Assembly (NCBI GenBank): GCA_017548545.1
Contig: JAFYZW010000051.1
Location: 1 to 64,000, forward strand
Source: Bacteroidales bacterium
Lineage (GTDB): Bacteria; Bacteroidota; Bacteroidia; Bacteroidales; UBA3663
Length of the DNA: 64,000 nucleotides
Direction: 5' to 3'
Shown: positions 52,519-61,183 of the stretch, piece after piece
How positions within the stretch are numbered: position 1 is the first letter of the stretch
Layout: each line of letters opens with the position of its first letter
The notes under the pieces: model-generated
Database searches by the model: none
Told to the model about the DNA's origin: nothing
The model's input: only the letters and a program-made list of their open reading frames with translations
Position numbers and translations under genes: made by a program

Positions 52519-52896
52519 GCATACATTTTTGGTAAACGAAAACTGTATGCCGTGACTGGAGAATACAGATTTGATAGACGAAAACTGTATGCCGCGACTG
52601 GAGAATACAGATTTGGTAAATGAAATCTGTATGCCACGGTCGGAGAATACAGATTTGGTAAATGAAAACTGTATGCCACGATTGGAGAATACATATTTGG
52701 TAAACGAAATCTGTATGCCGCGTTTGGAGGATACATATTTGATATATGAAATCTGTATGCCACGATTGGAGAATACAGATTTGGTAAATGAAATCTGTAT
52801 GCCACGATTGGAGAATACAGATTTGGTAAACGAAAACTGTATGCCGCGATTGGAGAATACAGATTTGATATACGAAATCTGTATGCCGCGATTATA
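52519..52896. repeat. Nine-unit 42-bp tandem repeat array with internal hairpins
   Basis: Nine units of exactly 42 bp begin at 52519, 52561, 52603, 52645, 52687, 52729, 52771, 52813 and 52855. A unit contains the inverted repeat ATACAGATTT, 8-base loop, AAATCTGTAT and a 14-base linker (GCCACGATTGGAGA type). The stem is perfect in units 3, 7 and 9; other units have one or two mismatches. Changes cluster in the loop and at two stem positions. Because 42 is a multiple of three, open frames cross it on both strands (14-residue repeats), but neither has a good start. The rest of the gap to 53066 is plain. Confidence 0.9.
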
Positions 52897-53066
52897 GAAA
52901 GTGTTTCTTACAATTCAGGTGAACTTTAACAATTAGAAAGAGGTCCTTTCTATGGCGAACTCCCCAGCTTGTCGCAAGTTAGGAAGTTCTGTGTCCAATA
53001 AATATTATTAATGATAAAACAATGCCAATTCCTTCTGCGAATTGATAGACTTAACGTTTGTGTTCG

Positions 53067-53486
53067 TCATGGTCTTTCTGCCACTTTTTCCTTTCGTTTC
53101 ATCGAGAGATAGCAATCTATTTCCTGCATCGAATGGAATATCACGACCACAGAGACCCCCAACAGCAACAGGACGAAGATCAATGCGATGAAGTGAACGT
53201 TCTGCTGAATCAATTCGATGACATTCGACTGAATGCTGAACGACAACAATGCAGCGGGTTGTGAGAACGTCATAACGAAGGCAATCAATAGGCCACCGAG
53301 CACCATGCCGAAAATGAGGGCAATAAGGATATAGCGGCGGTAACGTTTCTGCTGTTCGGCCTGCTGGAGCCGGACATATTCCACAGCGTCGAGACGGCGC
53401 TGCAACGTCTGCATAAACACGTCGCTATCGGTCAGCGTAGGTTTATAATTGGAAAACAATTCCTCGAAAAATTTATCCTCATTCAT
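53067..53486 (-). CDS. Two-helix membrane protein, possible anti-sigma partner
   Basis: The 139-residue protein has a soluble, charged N-terminus (1-48, with a DAVEYVRLQQAEQQKR helix), two transmembrane segments (about 50-72 and 96-116) and a basic tail. It starts within the last codon of the sigma-factor gene (ATGA overlap), the usual arrangement for an anti-sigma factor. No zinc-binding HxxxCxxC motif is present, so the role is inferred from position. Confidence 0.65.
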   Translation of the reverse strand: MNEDKFFEELFSNYKPTLTDSDVFMQTLQRRLDAVEYVRLQQAEQQKRYRRYILIALIFGMVLGGLLIAFVMTFSQPAALLSFSIQSNVIELIQQNVHFIALIFVLLLLGVSVVVIFHSMQEIDCYLSMKRKEKVAERP

Positions 53487-53959
53487 CTCTGCATAATGTT
53501 TTTAAGATGTTCACGTCCTCGCGAAAGCTGTTGGCGCACGGCAGCCTCGGAGCCATGCACGATGTCGGCTATTTCTCGTACTGTATATCCCTTGAGATAG
53601 AACAACAGGATAGCCGTTCGCTCCTTGGGCGGCAGGTTGCTGAGTGCAGCGTAAAGATCCTGATATTCGAACCGGGCATCGGTGGCGTTTTCGGCCATTA
53701 GAGTACCAGCTTCTTCAATGCACGCATGGGTGCGCAAACTTCGCTGATGGTCGATGAAGGTATTGTAGGCAATTCGGTAGAGCCATGCCCCGAACTTCTC
53801 ATTGTCACAGATCTTGTCACGCGCCATATATGCCTTGATCAAGGCCTCCTGCGCAATGTCATCTGCATCGTCCCGATGGCCGACACAGAGGGCAAGCAGG
53901 AACCGTCGCAACGATTCCTGTTCGCCTGTGACAAGTGCTATGAATTGCTCGCGGGTCAC
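53483..53959 (-). CDS. ECF-type RNA polymerase sigma factor
   Basis: The 158-residue protein has sigma region 2 (DADDIAQEALIKAYM, then FGAWLYRIAYNTFID) and region 4 with a helix-turn-helix (LPPKERTAILLFYLKGYTVREIADIV). It overlaps both neighbours by 4 bp, forming a tightly coupled three-gene operon. Its target promoters are unknown. Confidence 0.9.
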   Translation of the reverse strand: MTREQFIALVTGEQESLRRFLLALCVGHRDDADDIAQEALIKAYMARDKICDNEKFGAWLYRIAYNTFIDHQRSLRTHACIEEAGTLMAENATDARFEYQDLYAALSNLPPKERTAILLFYLKGYTVREIADIVHGSEAAVRQQLSRGREHLKNIMQR

Positions 53960-54399
53960 TTCTTATTCATGTTATTGGTTTCGGCCTCCATTTCCTTGGC
54001 GAGCGTCTTCTTTCCTACATAGTAGTTGACGAAGAACGCGATGCCGATGGCCAGTAAGATGGCTCCCGTGATCCACATGAAATTAATCTCGTCACCTTGC
54101 CATCCTCCTGCATAGCATGCAAAGACGGAGCCTATCAGCAGTCCCAGACCGATGAAGCCTGTGATGCAGCCCCAGAGGAGACGCGAGAGCAGTTTCTCCT
54201 TGAGCAGTTTCTGCTTGGGGTTCATCTTCTGCAGAAACTCCGCAATGTCAACATCAGGATTTTTCTCGATGGCTGCCAGGATGATTTCGGTGCGCTTATT
54301 TGCCTGATGCATTTCATTACGATAATAGAGCCAGAAAAACAAAATAGGAAAGCTGAATGTTATAAGAGGGACAAGAATAGGGACAAGAATATCTTCCAT
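53956..54399 (-). CDS. DUF6249-like membrane protein
   Basis: The 147-residue protein has an N-terminal transmembrane helix (5-25), a charged cytoplasmic part (NKRTEIILAAIEKNPDVDI, LQKMNPKQKLLKEKLL) and two more helices (75-95, 108-125). This pattern matches the DUF6249 proteins found just upstream of sigma factors in Bacteroidetes. It is the first gene of the operon and may be part of the signal-sensing module. Confidence 0.68.
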   Translation of the reverse strand: MEDILVPILVPLITFSFPILFFWLYYRNEMHQANKRTEIILAAIEKNPDVDIAEFLQKMNPKQKLLKEKLLSRLLWGCITGFIGLGLLIGSVFACYAGGWQGDEINFMWITGAILLAIGIAFFVNYYVGKKTLAKEMEAETNNMNKK

Positions 54400-54634
54400 A
54401 CTATTTTAATTTATTAGTTAGACATATTTCTAAGTTAGTCCGATTGACCAGCAATCGGGAAAACTGTCGTCTGAAAGTCTGAAGCGACGTCTCCGTCAGA
54501 TTGTCAAACCGACCGTTTCGCCTATATAACGTAAAAATGGGACAAAAAGTGACATGTGACTTCAATTTTTTTTAATTTTCTTCTGCAAAACGGCATTTTT
54601 TGGCCTATTCTTCCTCCTTTCCCATATTTTTTTG

Positions 54635-54642
54635 TATATTTG
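54635..54642 (+). promoter_or_regulatory. Promoter -7 box of copZ-copA
   Basis: TATATTTG lies 37 bp before the copZ ATG. The gap 54400-54634 otherwise holds AT-rich DNA and an imperfect hairpin region near 54440-54520 without a T-run. Confidence 0.6.
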
Positions 54643-54678
54643 CACCACATTTCGACAGTTTTTTATAGTTCTACAAAT

Positions 54679-54891
54679 ATGAAAAAACAAGTTTTTACGG
54701 TAGAAGGCATGAAATGCGTCCAATGTGAGGCGAAGGTTGAAGCAGCTCTCAAGGCCCTCGAGGGCGTGAAGGAGGTGAAAGCCGACCACGATGCAGACAA
54801 TGTGACCATCGAGTATGACGAGGCGTCGGTGCAGCCCGAGCAGATGAAGGAGGCAGTCGATGACCTCGGACGGTTTGAGATGATATTATAA
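54679..54891 (+). CDS. copZ: Copper chaperone (heavy-metal-associated domain)
   Basis: The 70-residue protein is a single HMA domain of ferredoxin-like fold. The metal site is MKCVQC with the two Cys. It should pass Cu(I) to the ATPase encoded 18 bp downstream. The ATG at 54679 gives exactly the domain; a much longer open frame upstream is not coding-like. Confidence 0.88.
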   Translation: MKKQVFTVEGMKCVQCEAKVEAALKALEGVKEVKADHDADNVTIEYDEASVQPEQMKEAVDDLGRFEMIL

Positions 54892-54909
54892 TAAAGGGAA
54901 AAGGGGTTA

Positions 54910-56868
54910 ATGAGAAAGACCATCCCGGTCATCGGATTGGCTTGTTCAGCGTGTTCGGCACGCGTCGAAAAACATCTCTCGGGGCTCAAGGGCATCGAGA
55001 GTTGTTCGGTGTCGCTGGCCGGACGAACTGCGCTTGTGGAGTTTGACCCCGCGATAATCTCCCTCGAAACGATGAAGCGTGAGGTCAACGACATCGGCTA
55101 TGACCTCGTCATCGAAGAAGGCCGCAACGTAGCAGAAATCGAGAAGCGGGAGTTTGCTGCACTTCGTCGGAAAACAATCCTGTCGTGGGTGTTTACCGTG
55201 CTCGTGATGTGCATCTCGATGCGCTGGATAGACCTCGGCTCCTCGCTGACGGTCAATATCTCGGCCCTTGTCCTCGCATTGGCCAACATGCTCATCTGCG
55301 GGCGACAGTTCTACATCAATGCATGGAAGCAGCTCCGACATGGCGCGGCAAGCATGGACACGCTCGTAGCCCTTTCAACGGGAATCGCTTTCCTGTTCAG
55401 TGCCTTCAACACCTTCTGGGGAGATGCAGTATGGGGAAGCCGAGGCATCGAATGGCACACCTATTTTGACGCTTCGGTGATGATCATCACCTTTGTGCTC
55501 ACGGGACGCTTGCTCGAAGAGAAGGCGAAGGACGGCACGGCAAGTTCCATCCGCCAGCTCATGGGCATGGCTCCCAAGACTGCTCATCTCGTAGAGAAGA
55601 AAACCAAACGTGATACCGATGGCAACATTGTGGAGCCTGCCGTAGTGAACGAAGTGCCCATCTCGACTATCGAGAAGGGCGATCTGCTCGAAGTACGTCC
55701 TGGCGAGAAGGTGCCCGTGGATGGCGAGGTGGTCGAGGCCGAGAGCTTCATGACCGCCGATGCTGCCTACGTCGATGAGAGCATGATTACGGGCGAGCCC
55801 ACTCCTGCAGAAAAGAAAAAAGGGTCACGTGTGCTGGCTGGCACCATCCCAAGCCAGGGCAAGTTCACAATGCGTGCCCGACAGATTGGCGAAGAAACAG
55901 CCTTGGCTCATATTATTCGCATGGTGCAGGAAGCGCAGAGCTCGAAAGCTCCCGTGCAGCGCATTATCGATAAAGCAGCGCTCATCTTCGTGCCCGTTGT
56001 CGTAGGCATCGCGCTGCTCGCCTTTGTGATTTGGTGGATTGTGGGTGGAAATGCTGCTTTGCCCCAAGCCATTCTCTCAGCTGTTGCTGTGCTCGTCATC
56101 GCCTGTCCTTGCGCCATGGGACTGGCCACACCCACGGCTCTTATGGTAGGCATCGGCAAAGCAGCTGAAAAGCTGATTCTCGTGAAGGATGCCGCAGCCC
56201 TCGAGAATCTACGAAAAGTAAACGTGCTTGTCACCGACAAGACCGGCACAATCACCCTCCCCAACCAGAATGTGGATTTCACCAAGGCCGATGACCTCGA
56301 CCTCGAAGTTCGCGAGACCTTGAAGCCTCATGCTCGCGAGGCGATGGAGGAACTGCAACAAAATGGTGTGGAAATCTACATGATGAGTGGCGATAAGGAC
56401 GAAGCTGCCCACTACTGGGCCGAGAAGGCGGGCATCCTTCATTATCGAAGTCGTGTGTTACCCCAGGACAAGGAGAATCTCGTCAGACAACTGCAAGCCG
56501 AAGGAAAGAAGGTCGCCATGGTGGGCGATGGCATCAACGATACGCAAGCCTTGGCGCTCGCCGACGTGAGCATTGCCATAGGCAAAGGCACCGACGTGGC
56601 GATGGACGTCGCACATGTCACGCTGATGGGTGACGACCTGCGTGCCCTCCCCGATGCCATTCGGTTGAGCCGTCGCACGGTGTCGATGATTCACCAGAAC
56701 CTCTTCTGGGCCTTCATCTACAACATAGTCTGCATTCCGCTTGCCGCAGGTCTGCCTCACGCCTTCGGCTTCGACTATCAAGTCACTCCCAGCCTAGCTA
56801 GCGCCCTGATGGCCCTCTCCAGCCTGAGTGTCGTCTTAAATAGTTTGCGACTGAAAGTGATGAAATAG
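54910..56868 (+). CDS. copA: Cu(I)-type P1B ATPase apparently lacking the nucleotide-binding domain
   Basis: The 652-residue protein has one N-terminal HMA domain (Cys12, Cys15), eight membrane segments, the TGEP actuator motif, the copper-channel CPC (399-401), the phosphorylation site D443KTGT and the GDGIND hinge. Between D443 and the GDK motif at 494 there are only about 52 residues, where about 145 are usual. The ATP-binding N-domain with its SEHPL motif seems absent, although the frame is intact. Either a partner supplies it or the pump works differently. Confidence 0.85.
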   Translation: MRKTIPVIGLACSACSARVEKHLSGLKGIESCSVSLAGRTALVEFDPAIISLETMKREVNDIGYDLVIEEGRNVAEIEKREFAALRRKTILSWVFTVLVMCISMRWIDLGSSLTVNISALVLALANMLICGRQFYINAWKQLRHGAASMDTLVALSTGIAFLFSAFNTFWGDAVWGSRGIEWHTYFDASVMIITFVLTGRLLEEKAKDGTASSIRQLMGMAPKTAHLVEKKTKRDTDGNIVEPAVVNEVPISTIEKGDLLEVRPGEKVPVDGEVVEAESFMTADAAYVDESMITGEPTPAEKKKGSRVLAGTIPSQGKFTMRARQIGEETALAHIIRMVQEAQSSKAPVQRIIDKAALIFVPVVVGIALLAFVIWWIVGGNAALPQAILSAVAVLVIACPCAMGLATPTALMVGIGKAAEKLILVKDAAALENLRKVNVLVTDKTGTITLPNQNVDFTKADDLDLEVRETLKPHAREAMEELQQNGVEIYMMSGDKDEAAHYWAEKAGILHYRSRVLPQDKENLVRQLQAEGKKVAMVGDGINDTQALALADVSIAIGKGTDVAMDVAHVTLMGDDLRALPDAIRLSRRTVSMIHQNLFWAFIYNIVCIPLAAGLPHAFGFDYQVTPSLASALMALSSLSVVLNSLRLKVMK

Positions 56869-56886
56869 AACAACGAATCTTCCGTA

Positions 56887-56918
56887 AAAAAGCCGACCCT
56901 CAGCGAGGATCGGCTTTT
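56887..56918. terminator. Bidirectional terminator
   Basis: The stem AAAAGCCGA/TCGGCTTTT with an extended inner part (56887-56918) separates the convergent copA and GH127 genes. Confidence 0.85.
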
Positions 56919-56922
56919 CTGT

Positions 56923-59070
56923 TTATCGCAATAACGGGAGCCAAACGGACATTTCGCCCTTGCCGCGGTTACCCCATGCATAATAGGGGATGAGGCGAAT
57001 AGGAAGTTCTCGACCTAAGCGCCCTACCTCACGATAGAGTTGGCCCTTCCACGAAGCTTCGTCGGCAAGTTGGGCAATGCCTTCGAGTGCCATCACCGGA
57101 TGGCCATCAATTTCAATCATGACAGGTTCAAGCTGGATGTCAGCAGGGATGAGCACATCATCGATACGGATATCTTGAGGCAAGTCGGCGCTCTCCAAGC
57201 AATAGACGATGGGACCACGCTTGATGGCCACCTGATTTCGAACTTCTTCGACCAAAGGATTCGCCTCCATCAGACGCACAGGCATGGTCATGTTCCATTC
57301 GACAACATCGCCTTTTTTCCAGATACGCGTCACTTCGGCGTAGGTACTCGACTTGTGAAGCACCTGCGAAGGCAGTCCGTTGATGTCGACGGTGGCACGT
57401 TGGCACCAGTCGGGAATACGGAAACGCAAGGTCCACATCTTGCCACGGGCCTTCTGGGGAAGTTCGTCAATGGTGACGGTCACTTTGCCGTCCCAAGGAT
57501 AGTCGGTGGTTTCGGTGAGTCGCACTTCTCCGATGCCCGGAATATTGGCTGTCGTCTTTGCCTCGCCATAGAACTGCAATGTCAAAGAAGGAGCCTGTGA
57601 GGGCGTGCTCACCGAGAAGGCATAGTTCTGTGCTTCGGAGACTGTACGCAGCGTGTTGGGCGGACAACAGAAACAAGAGATGTATTCCTTTCGTTCCTTG
57701 GGCCAACGCAGGGTGTAAGGCAGGTCTGCCGAGATACGAAGCGGATTGGTGTAGAAATAACGACGTCCATCGAGCGAGATGCCCGAGAGGATGGAGTTGA
57801 GCATACAGAGTTCGGCCACGTCAGCATATTTGGCTTCGCCGGTAATCTCCATCATGCGCCAGTTGAAGAGCATGTTGCCAATCTGGGCGCAGGTCTCGTT
57901 GTGGGCGGTGGAATTGGGCAGCTGGTAGGGACGACCGAACGACTGATGCACCTTCTGGATGGAGTCGGGTGTGTAGTTGGTGCCATCGGGAGAAGTGCCG
58001 TCATAAAGGGCACCGCAGCCGCCGGTAATATACATCTTGCGATAAGTGAGGTCCTGCCAGATGCTAGTGAGATTGCGCATATATTGCTCGTTACCCGTCT
58101 CGGCGATAATGTCAGCCACACCCGCATAAAGATAAGTGGAACGCACGGCATGGCCCATGGCCTCATACTGCTCTTCGAAAGGCTCGCGGTCCTGATTATC
58201 GTCGGTGCCGTTCTTCACAAGGCTGCGTATCTGAATGAGTTGTTGGGCCAGCTCAAGATAACGCGGATTGCCCGTTTCGCGCCACATCTCGACCACACCC
58301 ATGTAATGACTGGGGCAAATGGCACAGCGTGCAAGTTCAGCCGATGCTGTCTCGTAGAAATGGACGAGGAAGTCAGTAGCCTTGACGGCGCAGTTGAAGA
58401 GTGTGGTCTTGCCTGTGGCCCGCTTGTGTACGATAGCAGCCATCATGAGGTGACCAAGATTGTAGGTCTCGAAGTTAAGACGATTGGCAAAAGCACCCTT
58501 CTCGTCCTCGCCGCCCACAGCTGTTCCGATCACGGTCTGCTGCTTCTTGACGGCATGGCTATCGATACCACGATTCATCTCGTCGATGATGACGGGCGTG
58601 TGGATATAGCCGTCTTCACGCTGTGCACGGGCAACACGGTCGATGAAGTAGTCCATCAACTTGTCGAGCTCCGGATCACGCGTCACGGCATATACAGCAG
58701 CCACGCCTTCAAGCCACTTATACATATCGCCATCGTGGAAGGGAGGTCCCCAATGCTCGTGGTCATCGGCAGGAACGTCGTCGCCCGCTGCAATCTCGAA
58801 ATTACGGAAACCATGCGAAATGGCGGGGTTGTTCCAAGTCTGCCACATCGACAACAGCGAGGTGCCGCTGAAGACACCAAAGCGGTCGCCCCAGAAACCG
58901 CCTGTCCAACGCGTGGCGCCAAGGGGGAGGTTCGACATCAAGGCATGAGAACTATGACTGGTATCGGTCAGGCCTGGAGCCTGCGTTCCAGGTGCCTTCT
59001 GCTCCGCATCGGAGAATGAAACCCCAGCGAAGAACAATACAAGGAAAAGGGAGAGCTTTACGTGTGTCAT
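56923..59070 (-). CDS. GH127 (DUF1680) beta-L-arabinofuranosidase-like enzyme, secreted
   Basis: From the ATG at 59070 (715 residues) the protein has a signal peptide (hydrophobic 6-20). It holds the family's (alpha/alpha)6 barrel and the zinc-site residues: Glu and Cys in HNETCAQIGN and the Cys pair in SCFCCPPNT, where the Cys is the proposed nucleophile. It would release beta-L-arabinofuranose from arabinan, pectin side chains or hydroxyproline-linked glycans. It stands alone, with a -7-like TTTCTTTG (59140-59133) and an ATTCGCGAAT palindrome at 59109. Confidence 0.87.
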   Translation of the reverse strand: MTHVKLSLFLVLFFAGVSFSDAEQKAPGTQAPGLTDTSHSSHALMSNLPLGATRWTGGFWGDRFGVFSGTSLLSMWQTWNNPAISHGFRNFEIAAGDDVPADDHEHWGPPFHDGDMYKWLEGVAAVYAVTRDPELDKLMDYFIDRVARAQREDGYIHTPVIIDEMNRGIDSHAVKKQQTVIGTAVGGEDEKGAFANRLNFETYNLGHLMMAAIVHKRATGKTTLFNCAVKATDFLVHFYETASAELARCAICPSHYMGVVEMWRETGNPRYLELAQQLIQIRSLVKNGTDDNQDREPFEEQYEAMGHAVRSTYLYAGVADIIAETGNEQYMRNLTSIWQDLTYRKMYITGGCGALYDGTSPDGTNYTPDSIQKVHQSFGRPYQLPNSTAHNETCAQIGNMLFNWRMMEITGEAKYADVAELCMLNSILSGISLDGRRYFYTNPLRISADLPYTLRWPKERKEYISCFCCPPNTLRTVSEAQNYAFSVSTPSQAPSLTLQFYGEAKTTANIPGIGEVRLTETTDYPWDGKVTVTIDELPQKARGKMWTLRFRIPDWCQRATVDINGLPSQVLHKSSTYAEVTRIWKKGDVVEWNMTMPVRLMEANPLVEEVRNQVAIKRGPIVYCLESADLPQDIRIDDVLIPADIQLEPVMIEIDGHPVMALEGIAQLADEASWKGQLYREVGRLGRELPIRLIPYYAWGNRGKGEMSVWLPLLR

Positions 59071-59190
59071 GAAGTGGTGTTTTTTATCCCTCAAAAGAAG
59101 TAGGGAAGATTCGCGAATTGTCATTTATGGTGCAAAGAAAAGCATTTTTCCCGTCTTTTCCAAACTTTTCGACAGAAAAACACACAAATT

Positions 59191-59222
59191 TTTGTCTGTT
59201 GGAGAAAAAAGGCGTATCTTCG
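59191..59222 (+). promoter_or_regulatory. Promoter of the endonuclease-like operon
   Basis: TTTG (59191-59194), 20 bp and TATCTTCG (59215-59222). A start of transcription near 59229 rules out coding before 59230 and supports the TTG at 59244. Confidence 0.7.
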
Positions 59223-59243
59223 CACCGAATTTTGGAATATATT

Positions 59244-60455
59244 TTGGCAAAATCGAAAAGCAAGACACAAGGTAAGAAGGCAAAGAAGGGAGGAAGCCTT
59301 CTGGGCAGCATTTTCAAATGGGCGTTCCGGTCCGTTATGGCAATGCTGACTGCTTGCCTATGTCTGATACTCATCGCCTCGGCCTTCAGCGACTATATCA
59401 ATCCTACCATCTGGGTGCTGCCATCGTTCCTTGGTATTGCCTTCGGAATCTTCCTTGCCATTGCTGTCATCTGGTTCTTTGTGCTGCTGCTCACACGGCG
59501 CTGGCACAGTCTTCTGGTGCTTGTCATTACATTTGCCATTATCTCAATCCCCGCATGGAGATACTGTCCACTGCACTTCGGTGGAGGACCAGAGCCTTTG
59601 ACGAAAAACGACAAGGGCGAGGAGATCAAAGTGGATAGTCTGCGAGTCTTTACGTTCAATACGAACATCATGGGGCAGACGCACCTTTCGCGCATTAAGG
59701 AGCATATTCCCGTAATCGGCTTGGTACGCTCGTCAGGTGCCGACCTTGTCTGCCTGCAGGAATATGGATTCACGCTGAAGCAAGGCGGTCATACCGAACA
59801 GGAACTGCGCGACGAGTTGAAAGACCTTTACCCCTACTACGACTACATGCCCAACGATCAACGAAAAGCGCTTGGCATAGCTCTCTTCTCGAAATATCCG
59901 ATACGCAAAGCCATACGAGTGGATAAGCGGAAGACAGGCTACTTCTCGGCCATGTATTACCAACTGGACGTACGAGGCCGAACAATGGGGCTGGTCAACA
60001 TGCATCTGCGCAGCAACATGATTGATCCGAAGGACCGCATCCTCTATGACGAGATGATCGAAAAGTTCGAGGCCGACTCACTCGACCGCATCCGAACAGG
60101 AATGATGCGTGCGTTGGCACAAGCCTACCGATTGCGTTCTGCCGAGTCGGGGATGCTCAGACAGGTGTTGCTCGACCAGCACCCGAAGGACATGCCATTG
60201 CTCGTCTGTGGCGATATGAACGACACTCCGATCAGTTACTGTTATCAATCGCTACGTCAGGTAGGGTTATACGACACGTGGCAAGAGACGGGCATTGGTC
60301 CAGGCATAACCTATAGGGCGAACCATTTCTGGTTCCGCATCGACCACCTGTTGCATAGCAAACACTTCCGCGCACTCCATTCAAGAGTACGCAAGGACGT
60401 GAAAAACTCGGATCACTACCCTGTGGAAGCCACTTACCAACTCCTACCCGAATGA
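59244..60455 (+). CDS. Membrane-anchored endonuclease/exonuclease/phosphatase-family protein
   Basis: The protein starts at TTG 59244 (promoter position; next in-frame ATG is 59338). A Lys-rich N-terminus and three transmembrane helices (about 25-110) precede an EEP domain with TFNTN, LVCLQEYG, the metal-binding Glu and Asn, GDMNDTP and SDHYPVEATY. EEP proteins cut DNA, RNA or phosphoesters. Its membrane location and linkage to DUF4271 and hemD recur in Bacteroidetes. It overlaps the next gene by 4 bp. Confidence 0.75.
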   Translation: MAKSKSKTQGKKAKKGGSLLGSIFKWAFRSVMAMLTACLCLILIASAFSDYINPTIWVLPSFLGIAFGIFLAIAVIWFFVLLLTRRWHSLLVLVITFAIISIPAWRYCPLHFGGGPEPLTKNDKGEEIKVDSLRVFTFNTNIMGQTHLSRIKEHIPVIGLVRSSGADLVCLQEYGFTLKQGGHTEQELRDELKDLYPYYDYMPNDQRKALGIALFSKYPIRKAIRVDKRKTGYFSAMYYQLDVRGRTMGLVNMHLRSNMIDPKDRILYDEMIEKFEADSLDRIRTGMMRALAQAYRLRSAESGMLRQVLLDQHPKDMPLLVCGDMNDTPISYCYQSLRQVGLYDTWQETGIGPGITYRANHFWFRIDHLLHSKHFRALHSRVRKDVKNSDHYPVEATYQLLPE

Positions 60456-61183
60456 TTTTTAACCCGTACGACATACATTTTGTGGAAGAGGCCTCATCAT
60501 CGGCCTCCTCACTGTCCTGGGCGCTGTTGCAGCTCGAGGACAATGCCGTGCTCGTGGTTCTCATCCTGATATTTCTATCCATCGACATCCTTGCCTGCCG
60601 CGACAAGAGCGTGATGCGCCACCAACTGGCGTGGATCACCGACACGCGCAATGCACGCACTTTCGAATCGGTTGTGGTCATTTACCCCTGGCTCAAGCCG
60701 TTGATGCTGGTGCAGATGTTCCTCTTCTTCGGTCTGACACTCTTTTGCCTCACCGACAATGCTCCTGCCGAACACCTTTTCCATGCTACCTCATCGACAT
60801 TGGCCCACGTCGGCATCTGTGTGGCCCTGCTACTGGGATGGTATGTGTTGCAAGGATTGCTGTTCAACTGGTTCTGCTACCTGTTTGACATGAATGAGAA
60901 ACGGACCATCATGAACCGCAGCTATCAAGCCGCATTCGTTGTGCTGGCGCCACTGACCATGCTCCTGTTTATAGGCTTCATTGCTGGATGGATTCCTTCA
61001 TCAATAGCCCTCGTTTTGCTTTTCGCGGTCTTCATTTTCTCACAATTTTCCTATATTTTTAGCGGAATTAAGATTTTTTACGATGGTTTTGGTTCTTTGT
61101 GTTTAATTATTGCATATCTTTGCACGCTCGAAATTGCACCCTTGCTGGTCATTTGGGCCAAGTTATCATCACTGCAAGTATAA
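60452..61183 (+). CDS. DUF4271 integral membrane protein
   Basis: The 243-residue protein has a soluble N-terminus and about six transmembrane helices with a conserved-looking polar loop (FDMNEKRTIMNRSYQAA). DUF4271 genes commonly lie next to hemD-like genes in Bacteroidetes, as here. Function unknown. It overlaps both neighbours (ATGA and TAATG), indicating co-translation. Confidence 0.7.
   Translation: MIFNPYDIHFVEEASSSASSLSWALLQLEDNAVLVVLILIFLSIDILACRDKSVMRHQLAWITDTRNARTFESVVVIYPWLKPLMLVQMFLFFGLTLFCLTDNAPAEHLFHATSSTLAHVGICVALLLGWYVLQGLLFNWFCYLFDMNEKRTIMNRSYQAAFVVLAPLTMLLFIGFIAGWIPSSIALVLLFAVFIFSQFSYIFSGIKIFYDGFGSLCLIIAYLCTLEIAPLLVIWAKLSSLQV
61115..61122 (+). promoter_or_regulatory. Possible internal promoter for hemD-rnpA-yidD
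   Basis: TATCTTTG lies inside the end of the DUF4271 gene, about 60 bp before the hemD start. The codons here are unusually T-rich for the gene. Confidence 0.4.

Noticed and set aside
52401..52805. Minus-strand repeat protein overlapping the reductase gene
   Set aside because: It starts at a GTG within the array and ends antisense inside the reductase gene; no signal for expression.
52519..52896. CRISPR array
   Set aside because: Units are contiguous with no unique spacers between repeats, and there are no cas genes.
52571..52897. 14-residue repeat protein (plus strand) across the 42-bp array
   Set aside because: It has only a TTG start inside a repeat and no promoter; the first unit carries an in-frame TGA. 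A repeat of 42 bp without stops gives such frames by chance. Kept as a repeat, not a gene.
54556..54678. N-terminal extension of the copper chaperone
   Set aside because: It would precede the promoter-like TATATTTG and adds a Phe-rich stretch unlike any HMA protein.
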